This document shows positions 24,232 through 32,236 of a stretch of 63,898 nucleotides of DNA, piece by piece. The stretch comes from Bradyrhizobium sp. (lineage in GTDB: Bacteria > Pseudomonadota > Alphaproteobacteria > Rhizobiales > Xanthobacteraceae), in contig NZ_SSMW01000078.1 in assembly GCF_004799405.1 (NCBI RefSeq), positions 1 through 63,898 of the forward strand. Reading direction: 5' to 3'. The position numbers and the translations under genes were made by a program. The notes beneath the pieces were generated by a model. The model made no database searches and was not told where the DNA came from. It was given only the letters and a program-made list of their open reading frames with translations. How positions within the stretch are numbered: position 1 is the stretch's first letter; each line of letters starts with the position of its first letter.

Positions 24232-24360
24232 CGTCGTTGCTGAGCCAACGGGTCGCGCGAATGCGCGCCCGATGATAAACTCCGCGAAGCAATCCATAGC
24301 GGTGGTGCAAAGAAAAAGACAAGATGGATTGTTGGTCGCTTCGCACGTCGCAATGAAGAC
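24232..24360. repeat. Degenerate dispersed repeat (GCGAAGCAATCCAT type)
   Basis: Contains GAGCCAACGGGTCGCGCGAA which matches, with a few changes, GAGCCACCGGGTTGCGCGAA in the repeat at 63669. Its second half has GCGAAGCAATCCAT and an inverted ATGGATTGTTGG...CGCTTCGC arm. This is a decayed member of the CATTGCGAG...CGCAATGACG element common between genes in this group. Confidence 0.65.
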
Positions 24361-24380
24361 AAACTCTAAGGACTTTCAAA

Positions 24381-25247
24381 ATGGCCTTCCGAAAACGCCG
24401 CGGCGTGTTGCGTTCGATCCTGTCGGGCTCGGCTTGCATTCGTCCGGGATCGGTCTATGACGCCACCTCGATCCGCATTGCCGAGGATCTCGGTTTCGAG
24501 GTCGGCATGTTCGGCGGGTCGGTGGCGTCGCTGGCGGTGCTCGGCGATCCCGATGTCGCGCTGATCACGCTGACCGAACTCGCCGAACAGATGCGCCGGA
24601 TGTCGCGAGCGGCCTCGTTGCCTGTGCTGGTCGATGCCGACCACGGTTATGGCAACGCGCTCAATGTCCGCCGCACCGTGCAGGAACTGGAGGCCGCCGG
24701 CGCTGCCGGTCTCACCATCGAGGATACCTTGCTGCCGCAAGCTTTCGGGCAGGCTAAGACCCAACTGATCTCGCTGGAGGAGGGCGTCGGCAAGATGAAA
24801 GCCGCCCTCGATGGGCGTAGCGACCCGTCGCTGGTCATCCTGGGGCGCACCAGCGCTGCGGCGATCACCGGCCTCGACGATGCGGTCGCCCGCCTCAAGG
24901 CTTACGAAGCCGCTGGAGTCGATGGGCTGTTCCTTGTCGGGCTTAAGACCCGCGGCGAACTGCAAGCGATTGCGGCGGCGACGACGCTGCCGATCGTGCT
25001 CGGCGGCTTCCCCGAGGACATGATCGAGCGGGATTATCTGGTAAGCCAGCGGGTTCGGATCGCGTTGCAGGGTCACGCGCCGTTCGCCGCGGCAACCCAG
25101 GCGGTTTACGAAACGCTGAAGGCGCTGCGCGATGGGCAGGCGCCGAAGAACCTGAAAGGCCTTGCCTCATCCGAACTGACCGGCCGGGTCACGCGCGAGG
25201 CCGACGTGAAAGCGCGCAGCACCGAATTTCTCGGACTCAAGAAATAG
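24381..25247 (+). CDS. Isocitrate lyase/PEP mutase superfamily enzyme, oxaloacetate decarboxylase type
   Basis: 288 residues, (beta/alpha)8 phosphoenolpyruvate-mutase fold. GSVYDATSIRIAEDLGFEVG places the substrate loop; PVLVDADHGYGNALN carries the Mg2+-binding Asp cluster; GLTIEDTLLPQ the second. The lack of the KKCGH motif excludes isocitrate lyase. This set matches the PA4872-type oxaloacetate decarboxylase subgroup (oxaloacetate to pyruvate plus CO2). Start at 24381 follows GGACTTTCAAA. Stop and next start adjoin (25247/25248), so acylphosphatase is translationally linked. Confidence 0.85.
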   Translation: MAFRKRRGVLRSILSGSACIRPGSVYDATSIRIAEDLGFEVGMFGGSVASLAVLGDPDVALITLTELAEQMRRMSRAASLPVLVDADHGYGNALNVRRTVQELEAAGAAGLTIEDTLLPQAFGQAKTQLISLEEGVGKMKAALDGRSDPSLVILGRTSAAAITGLDDAVARLKAYEAAGVDGLFLVGLKTRGELQAIAAATTLPIVLGGFPEDMIERDYLVSQRVRIALQGHAPFAAATQAVYETLKALRDGQAPKNLKGLASSELTGRVTREADVKARSTEFLGLKK

Positions 25248-25547
25248 ATGAGCGGCACGATCCGTCAGGTCACGGTCCGTGGCCGGGTGCAGGGCGTCGG
25301 CTACCGCGCCTGGATCGTGCATCAGGCGATGGCGCGCGGGCTCGATGGATGGGTGCGCAACCGCCGGGACGGCAGCGTGGAAGCGTTGTTTGCGGGACCG
25401 GAGGAGGTCGTATCCGACATGGTTATGTTGTGCCGGCGCGGCCCGGCCTACGCGCGCGTCGAAACGCTTGCGGAGGAACCGGCCAATTCCGATGCGCTGA
25501 ATCTGCGGCGGACCGGCGAGCGATTTTCGGTGCTGCCGACGATCTGA
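25248..25547 (+). CDS. acyP: Acylphosphatase
   Basis: 99 residues. The family signature [13 protein letters not shown] gives the phosphate-binding loop and catalytic Arg (about residue 20), and [14 protein letters not shown] the catalytic Asn (about 38). It hydrolyses acyl phosphates such as acetyl- and carbamoyl-phosphate in the cytosol. ATG follows the previous stop directly. Its coupling to an oxaloacetate decarboxylase-like gene suggests shared expression but no known shared pathway. Confidence 0.93.
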   Translation: MSGTIRQVTVRGRVQGVGYRAWIVHQAMARGLDGWVRNRRDGSVEALFAGPEEVVSDMVMLCRRGPAYARVETLAEEPANSDALNLRRTGERFSVLPTI

Positions 25548-25586
25548 AATCAGCGCGCGCCGGACCGCAAGCGGAGGCGTCGGCCG

Positions 25587-25742
25587 TCAGAAAAGTCCGA
25601 GGCTCAAATCGAGGCCATAGATTATCAGCAACAGGGATACGAACAGCGCCGACCCGCAAAGCATGGCAATCGTTTTAAGCGTTTCGACCTCCGCCCGATT
25701 GGCGGGAAGCATGTGCGTAAGCATTTTTGCGATGGCTGCCAT
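25587..25742 (-). CDS. 51-residue single-pass membrane protein
   Basis: Short frame, not obvious by size, that has strong support: GGAG sits seven bases before ATG 25742, and translation gives MAAIAKMLTHMLPANRAEVE, a helical leader, then a single transmembrane helix (LCGSALFVSLLLIIYGLDL) ending LSLGLF. The composition is protein-like throughout. I recall similar ETLKTIAM-containing small proteins in this group, without known function. It faces the acylphosphatase gene on the other strand. Confidence 0.65.
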   Translation of the reverse strand: MAAIAKMLTHMLPANRAEVETLKTIAMLCGSALFVSLLLIIYGLDLSLGLF

Positions 25743-25862
25743 TTGCAATCTCCAAATCTGGATCCCGGTGATTGGGTTAGTTCGGGGATTGATAGTTCAG
25801 CCCGCGCGCGGTGAATGTGAATCAGGTCACATTGAGCGTGGTCCTGTCGATACCGCCTCAAC

Positions 25863-26213
25863 CTAGTGCGTAAATTTTGGAATTTGTTCCGTGAATCCGT
25901 TGAAGCAGGCCAGCCGCTCGTCTTCCTCCTTGAGGAAGCGGCAATCCATCACCTTTTTTGGGTTTTTTGCAGTGGCAGGATTTGACTTGGGTTGCGGAGG
26001 AAGGACGGCGTCGAAGCAATCCAGCCGGGGTTTCGTCCCGTCATCGATTTTGAGGCACGCCTGAAGCCTTTCGGCAATCGACTTGGAGTTCGAAACTGCG
26101 GCCTTCGGCGTCGCCTGCGCCGGGGGTTTGTCGCCGGCCGGGGCGGGCGCGCTTTGGGCCAAAGCAGCGGTCGCCACCGACATCGCGCCCAGCGCAAGTA
26201 AAATCCTCATCAT
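25863..26213 (-). CDS. Secreted small protein with two RLxCF-type motifs
   Basis: 116 residues. MMRILLALGAMSVATAALAQ is a signal peptide with an AxA cleavage site. The mature part is Pro/Ala-rich then has CLKIDDGTKPRLDCFDAVL and CRFLKEEDERLACFNGF, two copies of an RLxCF motif each paired with an upstream cysteine; these probably form disulfides. Such repeats recall the VasI-type lipoproteins but no secretion genes are near. A periplasmic role is likely. Confidence 0.65.
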   Translation of the reverse strand: MMRILLALGAMSVATAALAQSAPAPAGDKPPAQATPKAAVSNSKSIAERLQACLKIDDGTKPRLDCFDAVLPPQPKSNPATAKNPKKVMDCRFLKEEDERLACFNGFTEQIPKFTH

Positions 26214-26253
26214 TGTTTTCTCTTCGCCCTTGTCTGATCAGTCAGGAACATCG

Positions 26254-27006
26254 TCAGCAAACCGACGCGCGCCTAAGAGCGCTCAAGTCGTTTACCGCAG
26301 GTACCGTCGAGGCAACAAACACCTCCTCAAACGACCGCCGTAGCGCGACATCGGCATCGGCCATCGTCGTGGTATGGCCCAGATCGGCCAGGCTTGTCAC
26401 GCCATAGCGCGGGTCGGCGACGCCGCAGGCCACGATGGCGTCGAAATGCGTCAGGTCCGGAGCGATATTAAGCGAAATGCCGTGGAACGACACCCAGCGC
26501 CGCAACCGCACGCCGATCGCCGCGATCTTGTCTTCAAAGCCCTCGCCCTTGTCCGGCCGATTCACCCAAACGCCGACGCGATCCTCGCGACGCTCGCCCT
26601 CTACCTCGAAGGCGGCAAGGGTGCGGATGATCCATTGCTCGAGGCTGGCCACATAGGCCCGCACATCGGGCCGCCTTCGTTTGAGGTCGAGCATCACATA
26701 GGCCACGCGCTGGCCGGGGCCGTGATAGGTGAGCTGTCCGCCGCGCCCGGTAGCGAACATCGGAAAGCGCGGGTCGAGCAGGTGATCGTCCCTGCCGCTG
26801 GTGCCGGAGGTGTAGAGGGAAGGGTGTTCCAGCAGCCAGACCAGTTCAGGCGCGTCGCGGGCCGCGATATCGGTCACCCGCGCTTCCATGGCCGCCACAG
26901 CCTCAAGATAGGGTACCGGCATGCTGGACACCCGCCATTCGACCGCATCGCCGCCGGCCGGCGGCGCAAACGTCTTCAAATCCAGGCTTTGGCGGGTATT
27001 AACCAT
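26254..27006 (-). CDS. lipB: Lipoyl(octanoyl) transferase LipB
   Basis: 250 residues. LipB moves octanoate from octanoyl-ACP to the lipoyl domains of 2-oxoacid dehydrogenases, the first step of protein lipoylation. The lysine/cysteine pair of the active site is not fully visible, but [21 protein letters not shown], the GVWV segment and a Cys in [16 protein letters not shown] are diagnostic. It is monocistronic on the minus strand, divergent from the FliN-like gene with about 80 bases between starts. Confidence 0.94.
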   Translation of the reverse strand: MVNTRQSLDLKTFAPPAGGDAVEWRVSSMPVPYLEAVAAMEARVTDIAARDAPELVWLLEHPSLYTSGTSGRDDHLLDPRFPMFATGRGGQLTYHGPGQRVAYVMLDLKRRRPDVRAYVASLEQWIIRTLAAFEVEGERREDRVGVWVNRPDKGEGFEDKIAAIGVRLRRWVSFHGISLNIAPDLTHFDAIVACGVADPRYGVTSLADLGHTTTMADADVALRRSFEEVFVASTVPAVNDLSALRRASVC

Positions 27007-27084
27007 TGGCTAACCATAACGTGTTGATCTGGAACCGCGCAATTTTGCATTTGTGTGTTCGGGTCCCAGTTTGGTGGTTTGAAA

Positions 27085-27327
27085 GTGCCAACCCTCGATA
27101 AAGTCACCGTCGATCTCATGGTGGTCCTCGGGACCACGTCGATGCCGATCCATCAGGTCATGCGGCTGAGCCGTGGCGCCATCATTGAACTGGATGCCAC
27201 CGAGGCGGACGAGGTCAAGATCCTCGCCAACAACCTGCCCATCGCCAGCGGCGTGGTGCTGGTCGACCGCAACCGGATCGCGGTCGAAGTCAAGCAAATG
27301 CAGCCGCGGCTTCCGGGCACCAGATAG
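27085..27327 (+). CDS. FliN/SpoA-domain protein (flagellar motor switch type)
   Basis: 80 residues from GTG 27085 (an upstream GTG at 27055 would add ten). Virtually the entire protein is one SpoA/FliN C-terminal domain: VDLMVVLGTTSMPIHQVMRL, ELDATEADEVKILANNLPIA and VLVDRNRIAVEV. True FliN has an N-terminal extension, lacking here. It stands alone without other flagellar genes within the window, so it could be a genuine FliN encoded away from the main cluster or a related C-ring or secretion part. Confidence 0.78.
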   Translation: MPTLDKVTVDLMVVLGTTSMPIHQVMRLSRGAIIELDATEADEVKILANNLPIASGVVLVDRNRIAVEVKQMQPRLPGTR

Positions 27328-27438
27328 GCCGAACGCTTGCGGCCGCGGGCCTTGTCCCTCTATCCCCGATTTGTTACATCCGCGCCGTTGATCCGATCCT
27401 TGATCGGGTCCGGCGCGATCCTGGTGCCGATCTCCCGA

Positions 27439-27523
27439 GCGCTCGTGGCGGAATTGGTAGACGCGCTGCCTTGAGGTGGCAGTGAGTAAAATCGTGGGGG
27501 TTCGAGTCCCTCCGAGCGCACCA
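27439..27523 (+). tRNA. tRNA-Leu(GAG)
   Basis: Acceptor GCGCTCG pairs with CGAGCGC (27513-27519), then A and encoded CCA to 27523. D-arm GGCGGAATTGGTAGACGC is leucine-type; the anticodon arm CTGCCTTGAGGTGGCAG carries GAG; a long variable arm (TGAGTAAAATCGT) precedes T-arm GGGGGTTCGAGTCCCTC. 85 nt with CCA. No integrated element is visible at its 3' end. Confidence 0.96.
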
Positions 27524-27896
27524 CCTCGGTTGTGAAATCCTCAGGAAATGTCGATCAGATTTTTCGACTGCCGCGGAGAAAATCTCCGGGAACGAGCGCA
27601 GTGGTGAAGCGCTGGCGCCGAATCGAATCAGAGGGCGAAACCGGCAGCCGAACCGCCGGCCGATAGCAGGGCTGGAAATCACGATTCCCAGGATACCGTT
27701 TTTGATCCGGTAAGCCCGCTAGCAGGCTGAATTTGTGGCCTTTTTGCACCACGTGGCCGGATAATCATAAGAGCCATGTCGCTTTTCGTTGCCGAGACTC
27801 ACCTCCCAATGTTTCTAAATAATACGAACACTTTTGGCGGCGTATATTTTTGCCTGGAACTGTCCACAACTAACGCTCTCTAGCGGGGGAATAGAA
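27524..27896. other. Intergenic region after tRNA-Leu
   Basis: About 370 bases, AT-richer near its right end, that lead into the outer-membrane protein gene. GGCGTATATTTTTGCC (27838-27853) could carry a -10. No integrase, repeat boundary or credible gene is seen; small frames on the minus strand here are antisense to the tRNA and non-coding. Confidence 0.4.
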
Positions 27897-28774
27897 ATGA
27901 TTGGAATGCGATCTGGGGCCTTGGTGGCCGTTTTGGCGGTAGCAGCGGGACCGGCTTTTGCGGCGGACATGCCGGTAAAGGCTGCGCCCATGGCGCCCGT
28001 TCCCTACATCATGAACGGCATCGTTCAGTCGAACAACCAGATCAGTGTTGATTTTATTGAGACAAATTTGAATTATGCCGAGCGCCTCCCCAATGGCATA
28101 CTGTTTGATACTGAAAAGGGCTGGTTCCCGGGGGTGAGTGTCACCGCGTCGTCGATGACGGATACCTTGGTCCAGCATCTTTACCTGTGGGGCCAGGTCT
28201 CCTGGATCAACGGTAAACCGATTACTGGAGTGCCCCCCAGCAGGGCCATAGCGGCCTTGACGTAGTGGATGCGGATTTCCGCATCGGTAAAGGCTTCGAT
28301 CTCAGCGCAACCACGATGTTGACGCCCTACCTGGGTGCGGGCTGGCGAGACTGGCATAGAGATCTCACCCCGCTTGGGCCGAGCGGCTACAAGGAAGATT
28401 ACACCCATGGGTACGTCGGAGCAGGTTTGCTGTTTCAATGGGCGCCGGCCAGCCGATGGGTCGTGTCCGCCAACGGCTTGGTTGGGTCGACATTTGATCC
28501 GCATATCGACGTTACCTTGTTCCCCATACCGCCTGCCAATTTTGGCGAGGGCCTAGGGACTAACGTCATCTACATGGCGGGTCTTGCGGTCGATTACGCG
28601 ATCACCAACCAGTGGCACGCGAATGCCGGTGTCGATTTCACCCACTTCGCATATGGCGCGGGGCCGATGTTGCCGCCTGATGGGAGGAATGAACCGGATA
28701 GCCGCACCAATCTTTGGACGGTGAAGGCTGGTTTCGGTTACTCTTGGGGCGCTCCCATCGTCGCGAAGTACTGA
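27897..28774 (+). pseudogene. Outer-membrane beta-barrel protein, frameshifted at a C6 run
   Basis: The frame from ATG 27897 (GCGGGGGA upstream) codes for MIGMRSGALVAVLAVAAGPA, a signal peptide, then a beta-strand-rich sequence to SWINGKPITGVP, and ends early after a run of six C at 28233-28238. From there the +1-shifted frame continues without loss as QQGHSGLDVVDADFRIGKGF... to GFGYSWGAPIVAKY, whose end is typical of an outer-membrane barrel. Restoring one C (a C7 run) joins both parts into about 292 residues. Either it is a recent pseudogene, a sequencing error at a homopolymer, or a phase-variable gene. Codon use is AT-richer than its neighbours. A good terminator follows. Confidence 0.75.
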
Positions 28775-28794
28775 TATCTCGCGATCCTGAACTT

Positions 28795-28829
28795 AAAGCC
28801 CCGGCATTGTCCGGGGCTTTTTGTTGTTT
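28795..28829 (+). terminator. Rho-independent terminator of the outer-membrane protein gene
   Basis: Arms AAAGCCCCGG (28795-28804) and CCGGGGCTTT (28811-28820) with a 6-base loop and TTTTTGTTGTTT. It lies 20 bases after the stop at 28774. Confidence 0.9.
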
Positions 28830-29021
28830 GCGGCGATTTCCTGCGATGTTTGACTATCGCCCGAGGCTGCGCTCGACGATTGAACGACGACGCGTCGATA
28901 TGGCGTTCACAAGTCAGTCGTCGTTGATCTCGCGCAGGTTGCTGGCGAGCATCATGCTGCGAGCGGCACATGCTCATCGGGCAGGACGGGATCCGGTCGT
29001 CCTTACCCACCGGCCATCGCT

Positions 29022-29231
29022 TCATGTCCACGTCTGAACAGGCACGCCAAGAGCATGAGGACATGCCTGCCCGGGATTTGACGACGCACACCAGGTCGAC
29101 GATCCGTTCGGATAGCTTTTACCGTTGGCAATACAGGAGCCCCGCCCATTTTCCGCAACCTGCCCGAGGGCGGGCGCCGCCATTGTTGCCGCCAATATCG
29201 CAATGGTAAGTAAATTCCGCGGCCTGCGCAT
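29022..29231 (-). CDS. Small secreted cysteine-containing protein
   Basis: 69 residues. GGAAGG lies five bases ahead of ATG 29231, and the product begins with a credible signal peptide (MRRPRNLLTIAILAATMAAP, cleaving near LGQ). The mature part of about 45 residues has three cysteines in GSCIANGKSYPNGSSTWC and ACPHALG. The pattern of a Cys, then NGK.Y..G, then Cys is that of DUF1496-like small periplasmic proteins. Function unknown. Region 28831-29021 downstream of it holds no gene that I can support. Confidence 0.5.
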   Translation of the reverse strand: MRRPRNLLTIAILAATMAAPALGQVAENGRGSCIANGKSYPNGSSTWCASSNPGQACPHALGVPVQTWT

Positions 29232-29543
29232 GTCCACCTTCCCATACCTGTCGTGAGCCAGCTCAAATGGCGATGCCGCGGCGCGTCATGCGTAGCGTCA
29301 AATTTCGGCGATCATCTGACACCCGCCGGGCGCACCAGTCAAAACCGATTCGGCGAAATCCAACCCATTGATCGGCGGCCGGACACGCGCAGCGATCGCG
29401 TCGGTGCGCGCGGTTGCCAAATCCGCCGGGATGTCGAAGCGATCTGTTAATGATCTCCGTAAAGGGTAATTCGCGTCTTCGATTGACGATCGGCATGGTG
29501 AAACTATTGATGTGGGCCAATCGCAACCCTAAGGCACACAGCC
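29232..29543. other. Intergenic region
   Basis: About 310 bases between the minus-strand small secreted gene and the plus-strand gene at 29544; it contains the leaders of both. No RNA, repeat or coding frame was recognised. Confidence 0.4.
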
Positions 29544-29927
29544 ATGACAATGTCCCGCGTCAATGCCGCCCTGATCGCTTCAGCCGTCGCAGCAATCGCC
29601 GTCCCGACCGCCGCGTCCGCCGGATGTTACAACTGCTACGCACCACCGCAGCCGTGCGGCACCTGCTATCAGCAGCAGGTCATTCCGCCGCAATACCGCA
29701 CCGTGCAGGAAACCGTGATGGTGTCGCCCGGCAGTGTCATTGCTCATCGCACGCCGGCGCAGTATCGCACCGTGATGGTACCGCAGACCGTGATGGTGGC
29801 GCCGGAAGGCGTCGAGTACGAGCGGACTGCGCCTCAGTACGCCGTCCGCGAGCGCGTCGAGATGGTCGCTCCCGCCCGCAGCTATTACGTCGCAGTGCCG
29901 CCGCGTTGCGCCACCTGCGGCTACTGA
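29544..29927 (+). CDS. Secreted repeat protein rich in PxQYRTV motifs
   Basis: 127 residues with signal peptide (MTMSRVNAALIASAVAAIAV, cleaving after ASA). Four cysteines are clustered right after (CYNCYAPPQPCGTC), followed by three imperfect ~20-residue units: PPQYRTVQETVMVSPGSV, PAQYRTVMVPQTVMVAPEGV and APQYAVRERVEMVAPARS; a CATCGY end mirrors the Cys-rich head. An extracellular or envelope structural protein seems likely. The repeats are recognisable in related rhizobial hypotheticals; no function known. Confidence 0.7.
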   Translation: MTMSRVNAALIASAVAAIAVPTAASAGCYNCYAPPQPCGTCYQQQVIPPQYRTVQETVMVSPGSVIAHRTPAQYRTVMVPQTVMVAPEGVEYERTAPQYAVRERVEMVAPARSYYVAVPPRCATCGY

Positions 29928-29939
29928 CGGATCAAACCG

Positions 29940-31289
29940 TCACACGCTTCTTTTCTTGACCTGGACCAAACGCCGTAGCGTGCCCCGATGGGCATGCGCG
30001 GCGATCCGGTCGCGGTGACCGGCAACCCTGGACGCGCGGTGTTGTCGGCCGTGGCCCAAATGAGTCCGCCCGCGGATCGTGTGCCTGGTATCGCCGTCAT
30101 CGGCCGAGACCAGTTTTGTGCGGCGGTCCGTTTCACGCTCGGTCGATAACGGTGGCTCCGCGCGATGCGATGACGGAGCGATAACCGCAAACGACTTTTC
30201 CGGTATCGCGAACAGGCTCTGCGCCGGCACGGGCAGGGTGAGTGCCGCGCTCTCCAGCGGCAGCGACAATTGCCGCGGCCATGGCGCTTCCAGCGGCAGC
30301 GGCACGCCGCGCGTACGCGGTCTGGCGCGGTCGAACGGTTCGGCAAGGTCCATCACCTCTCCGTCACCCAAGGCCACATCGATCAGCGCGGGGGCGGGAA
30401 GCAGGTCGGCCTCGGCAAAAACGAAACCAGGAATTTTGGGCCAGTGTGAGATCGCGACGGTTTCCGAGGGCGGGTGCAACTGCCATTCCTGCGGCTCCGT
30501 CGGCGTCGCCAGCCGCTCCGATGTCGCCGGCACCACGTGGACGATGCGATAGCCCCGCACCTTCAACTCAGCCAGGATCCGCGGCAATGCGGCGACGGTT
30601 CGCGGCTGGATGTCGTGCAACAGCAGAATGCCTCTTCCCTTGTCCTCAAGCCGGTTGATGGCGAGATCGTAGACACGCGCCGACGAAATATGCCGCCAGT
30701 CGTCGGCCAGAAAATCGGCACTCCAGACCTGGATGCCCTGCGACGCCAGATAGTCCTCGACGTCCGTGGCGCGCGCCAGGCCGGGGATGCGGAAGAACGG
30801 AGCAAGCGCCGCGTCATCGCCAAGCGCGGTTTTCACCGAGGCTATCCCGTCGTCGATCTCCTGCTTGGCGCGCTCGAGCGACATCCGGTTCATGTTGAGC
30901 GGATGACTCTGGCTGTGGGCGCCGATGCTGTGGCCCTCGTCGCGGAGCTTGCGGATGCCTTCCGGATAGGCTTGCGCCATGCGGCCGACCTCGAAGAAGG
31001 TCGCCTTTACGCATTGCGAGGCCAGGATTTCCAGAATCTGGTTGCTGTTGCGCGGCAGCGGCCCGTCATCGAACGTCAGCACCACCTCGTGGTCCCTCAG
31101 CGGCAGCGTTTCCGGATACTGCATGGTGCCGATCCGGGGATGTTCCCTGGGATCGACCACCAGGGTTCGCGAAGTGCCGAGCGCGTCGGGATGGCCGGGG
31201 CAATCGGCAGCCGACGCGGTTCGCACGGCGAAACAGGTAAGCAGCCCCAAGCCCAGCGCGGCCCACTGCCTGATCCGAACACCCATCAC
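29940..31289 (-). CDS. Polysaccharide deacetylase family protein with long C-terminal extension
   Basis: 449 residues, secreted (MMGVRIRQWAALGLGLLTCF signal). NodB-homology domain about 66-260: motif 1 TFDDGP at 72-77, motif 2 HSQSH with H125 and H129, motif 3 FFRIPG, motif 4 WSADFLADDW, motif 5 ILLLHD. These metal-dependent enzymes remove N- or O-acetyl groups from envelope polysaccharides or peptidoglycan. After the domain comes a ~190-residue tail that is Pro/Ala-rich and then strongly Arg/His-rich, not present in its neighbour. The tail could be a real basic linker or partly an out-of-frame extension. Tandem paralogue at 31393. Confidence 0.82.
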   Translation of the reverse strand: MMGVRIRQWAALGLGLLTCFAVRTASAADCPGHPDALGTSRTLVVDPREHPRIGTMQYPETLPLRDHEVVLTFDDGPLPRNSNQILEILASQCVKATFFEVGRMAQAYPEGIRKLRDEGHSIGAHSQSHPLNMNRMSLERAKQEIDDGIASVKTALGDDAALAPFFRIPGLARATDVEDYLASQGIQVWSADFLADDWRHISSARVYDLAINRLEDKGRGILLLHDIQPRTVAALPRILAELKVRGYRIVHVVPATSERLATPTEPQEWQLHPPSETVAISHWPKIPGFVFAEADLLPAPALIDVALGDGEVMDLAEPFDRARPRTRGVPLPLEAPWPRQLSLPLESAALTLPVPAQSLFAIPEKSFAVIAPSSHRAEPPLSTERETDRRTKLVSADDGDTRHTIRGRTHLGHGRQHRASRVAGHRDRIAAHAHRGTLRRLVQVKKRSV

Positions 31290-31392
31290 TCATCACCGAT
31301 CATAGGACACCGTCACATCGGCTATTTTGCGCAGAAAGCTACAGTTGATACCACAAACATCGCACTAACCGCCTGATTTCCCCACATGATTA

Positions 31393-32202
31393 TCAGGGGA
31401 CGCCATCGAAGCTAGCGCCGGGCGCGGCCGGCACCAGATGGACCACGCGATAATCGTTGTCGCGCAGATAGCGCAGAAAAGCCGGCAGCATGGCGGCGGT
31501 GTGGGCCTTGGGATCGTGCAGCAGGATGATGCCCCTGCGGGCGACGTTGAGCCGGCCGATCAGCAATTTCAGTTCCTGCTTCGCCGTCATCGGGTTCCAG
31601 TCGCTGGCCCAGAGGTCTGCGCCGAACACCGCGATGCTGCGCGACTGCAGCAGGTCGAGTGTTTCAGGCGTGGTCTCGAAGCCCGGAAAGCGAAAGAACG
31701 GCGTGCTCGGGGTTGTGGTCGCGACGCCGTGAAGCGCCATCTCGACCGCGGCAATACCGTGCTCGATTTCATCCGTCGTTTCGCTCGGCTTGATCCGCCG
31801 CAGGCTGCGATGCGACCAGGTATGATGTCCGATGGTATGGCCTTCGGCCGCGATCCTGCGCACCAGGTCCGGGTGTTCCGACGCCGGCTTGCCTATCAAA
31901 AAGAACGTCGCGCGCACGCACTCGTTGGCGAGCGCTGCCAGCACCCGCGGCGCGGTCGGCGGCCACGGACCGTCATCGAAGGTCAGCACGACCTCGTGAT
32001 CGGCAAGCGGCAGCGTCTGCGGAAAGTTTTTCAGCCCGACCCGCGGCGTGGCGGCGGCATCGACCTTCATGATACGCGAGGTGCCGAGCGTTCCCTCGCG
32101 CGGGCAGTCCGCCGCGTGCGCCGAAACGATCCAGGGCGCGGAGGCAACGAGGGCGACCCCCAACGCCTTCTTGAGTTTTTGAGCCGGTGTTTGCCGTCGC
32201 AT
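31393..32202 (-). CDS. Polysaccharide deacetylase family protein
   Basis: 269 residues from ATG 32202 (another ATG three codons upstream at 32211). Signal-like start MRRQTPAQKLKKALGVALVA. Motifs as in the paralogue: TFDDGP, HTWSH, FFRFPG, WASDWN, ILLHD. Sequence is clearly related to the product of 29940-31289 throughout the domain (CP...GTSR, PRVG, TLPLADHEVVLTFDDGPWPP), so the pair is a tandem duplication. It lacks the long tail. Start is only about 34 bases from that of the divergent MgtE gene. Confidence 0.88.
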   Translation of the reverse strand: MRRQTPAQKLKKALGVALVASAPWIVSAHAADCPREGTLGTSRIMKVDAAATPRVGLKNFPQTLPLADHEVVLTFDDGPWPPTAPRVLAALANECVRATFFLIGKPASEHPDLVRRIAAEGHTIGHHTWSHRSLRRIKPSETTDEIEHGIAAVEMALHGVATTTPSTPFFRFPGFETTPETLDLLQSRSIAVFGADLWASDWNPMTAKQELKLLIGRLNVARRGIILLHDPKAHTAAMLPAFLRYLRDNDYRVVHLVPAAPGASFDGVP

Positions 32203-32236
32203 AATTATCATTGCGCTTGATATTGCCCGATGGCTA

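Noticed and set aside
27374..27682. Minus-strand frame over tRNA-Leu coding for CARRDSNPHDFTHCHLKA-like sequence
   Set aside because: This is the classic antisense reading of a leucine tRNA and is not a gene.
28860..28985. Minus-strand fragment reading MMLASNLREINDD then stop then LVNAISTRRRSIV
   Set aside because: It vaguely recalls a small rhizobial protein with Trp in place of the stop, but the evidence is too slim to call a pseudogene without alignment.
32204..32236. Mg2+ riboswitch ahead of mgtE
   Set aside because: The leader is too short (about 34 bases) and shows no M-box features.
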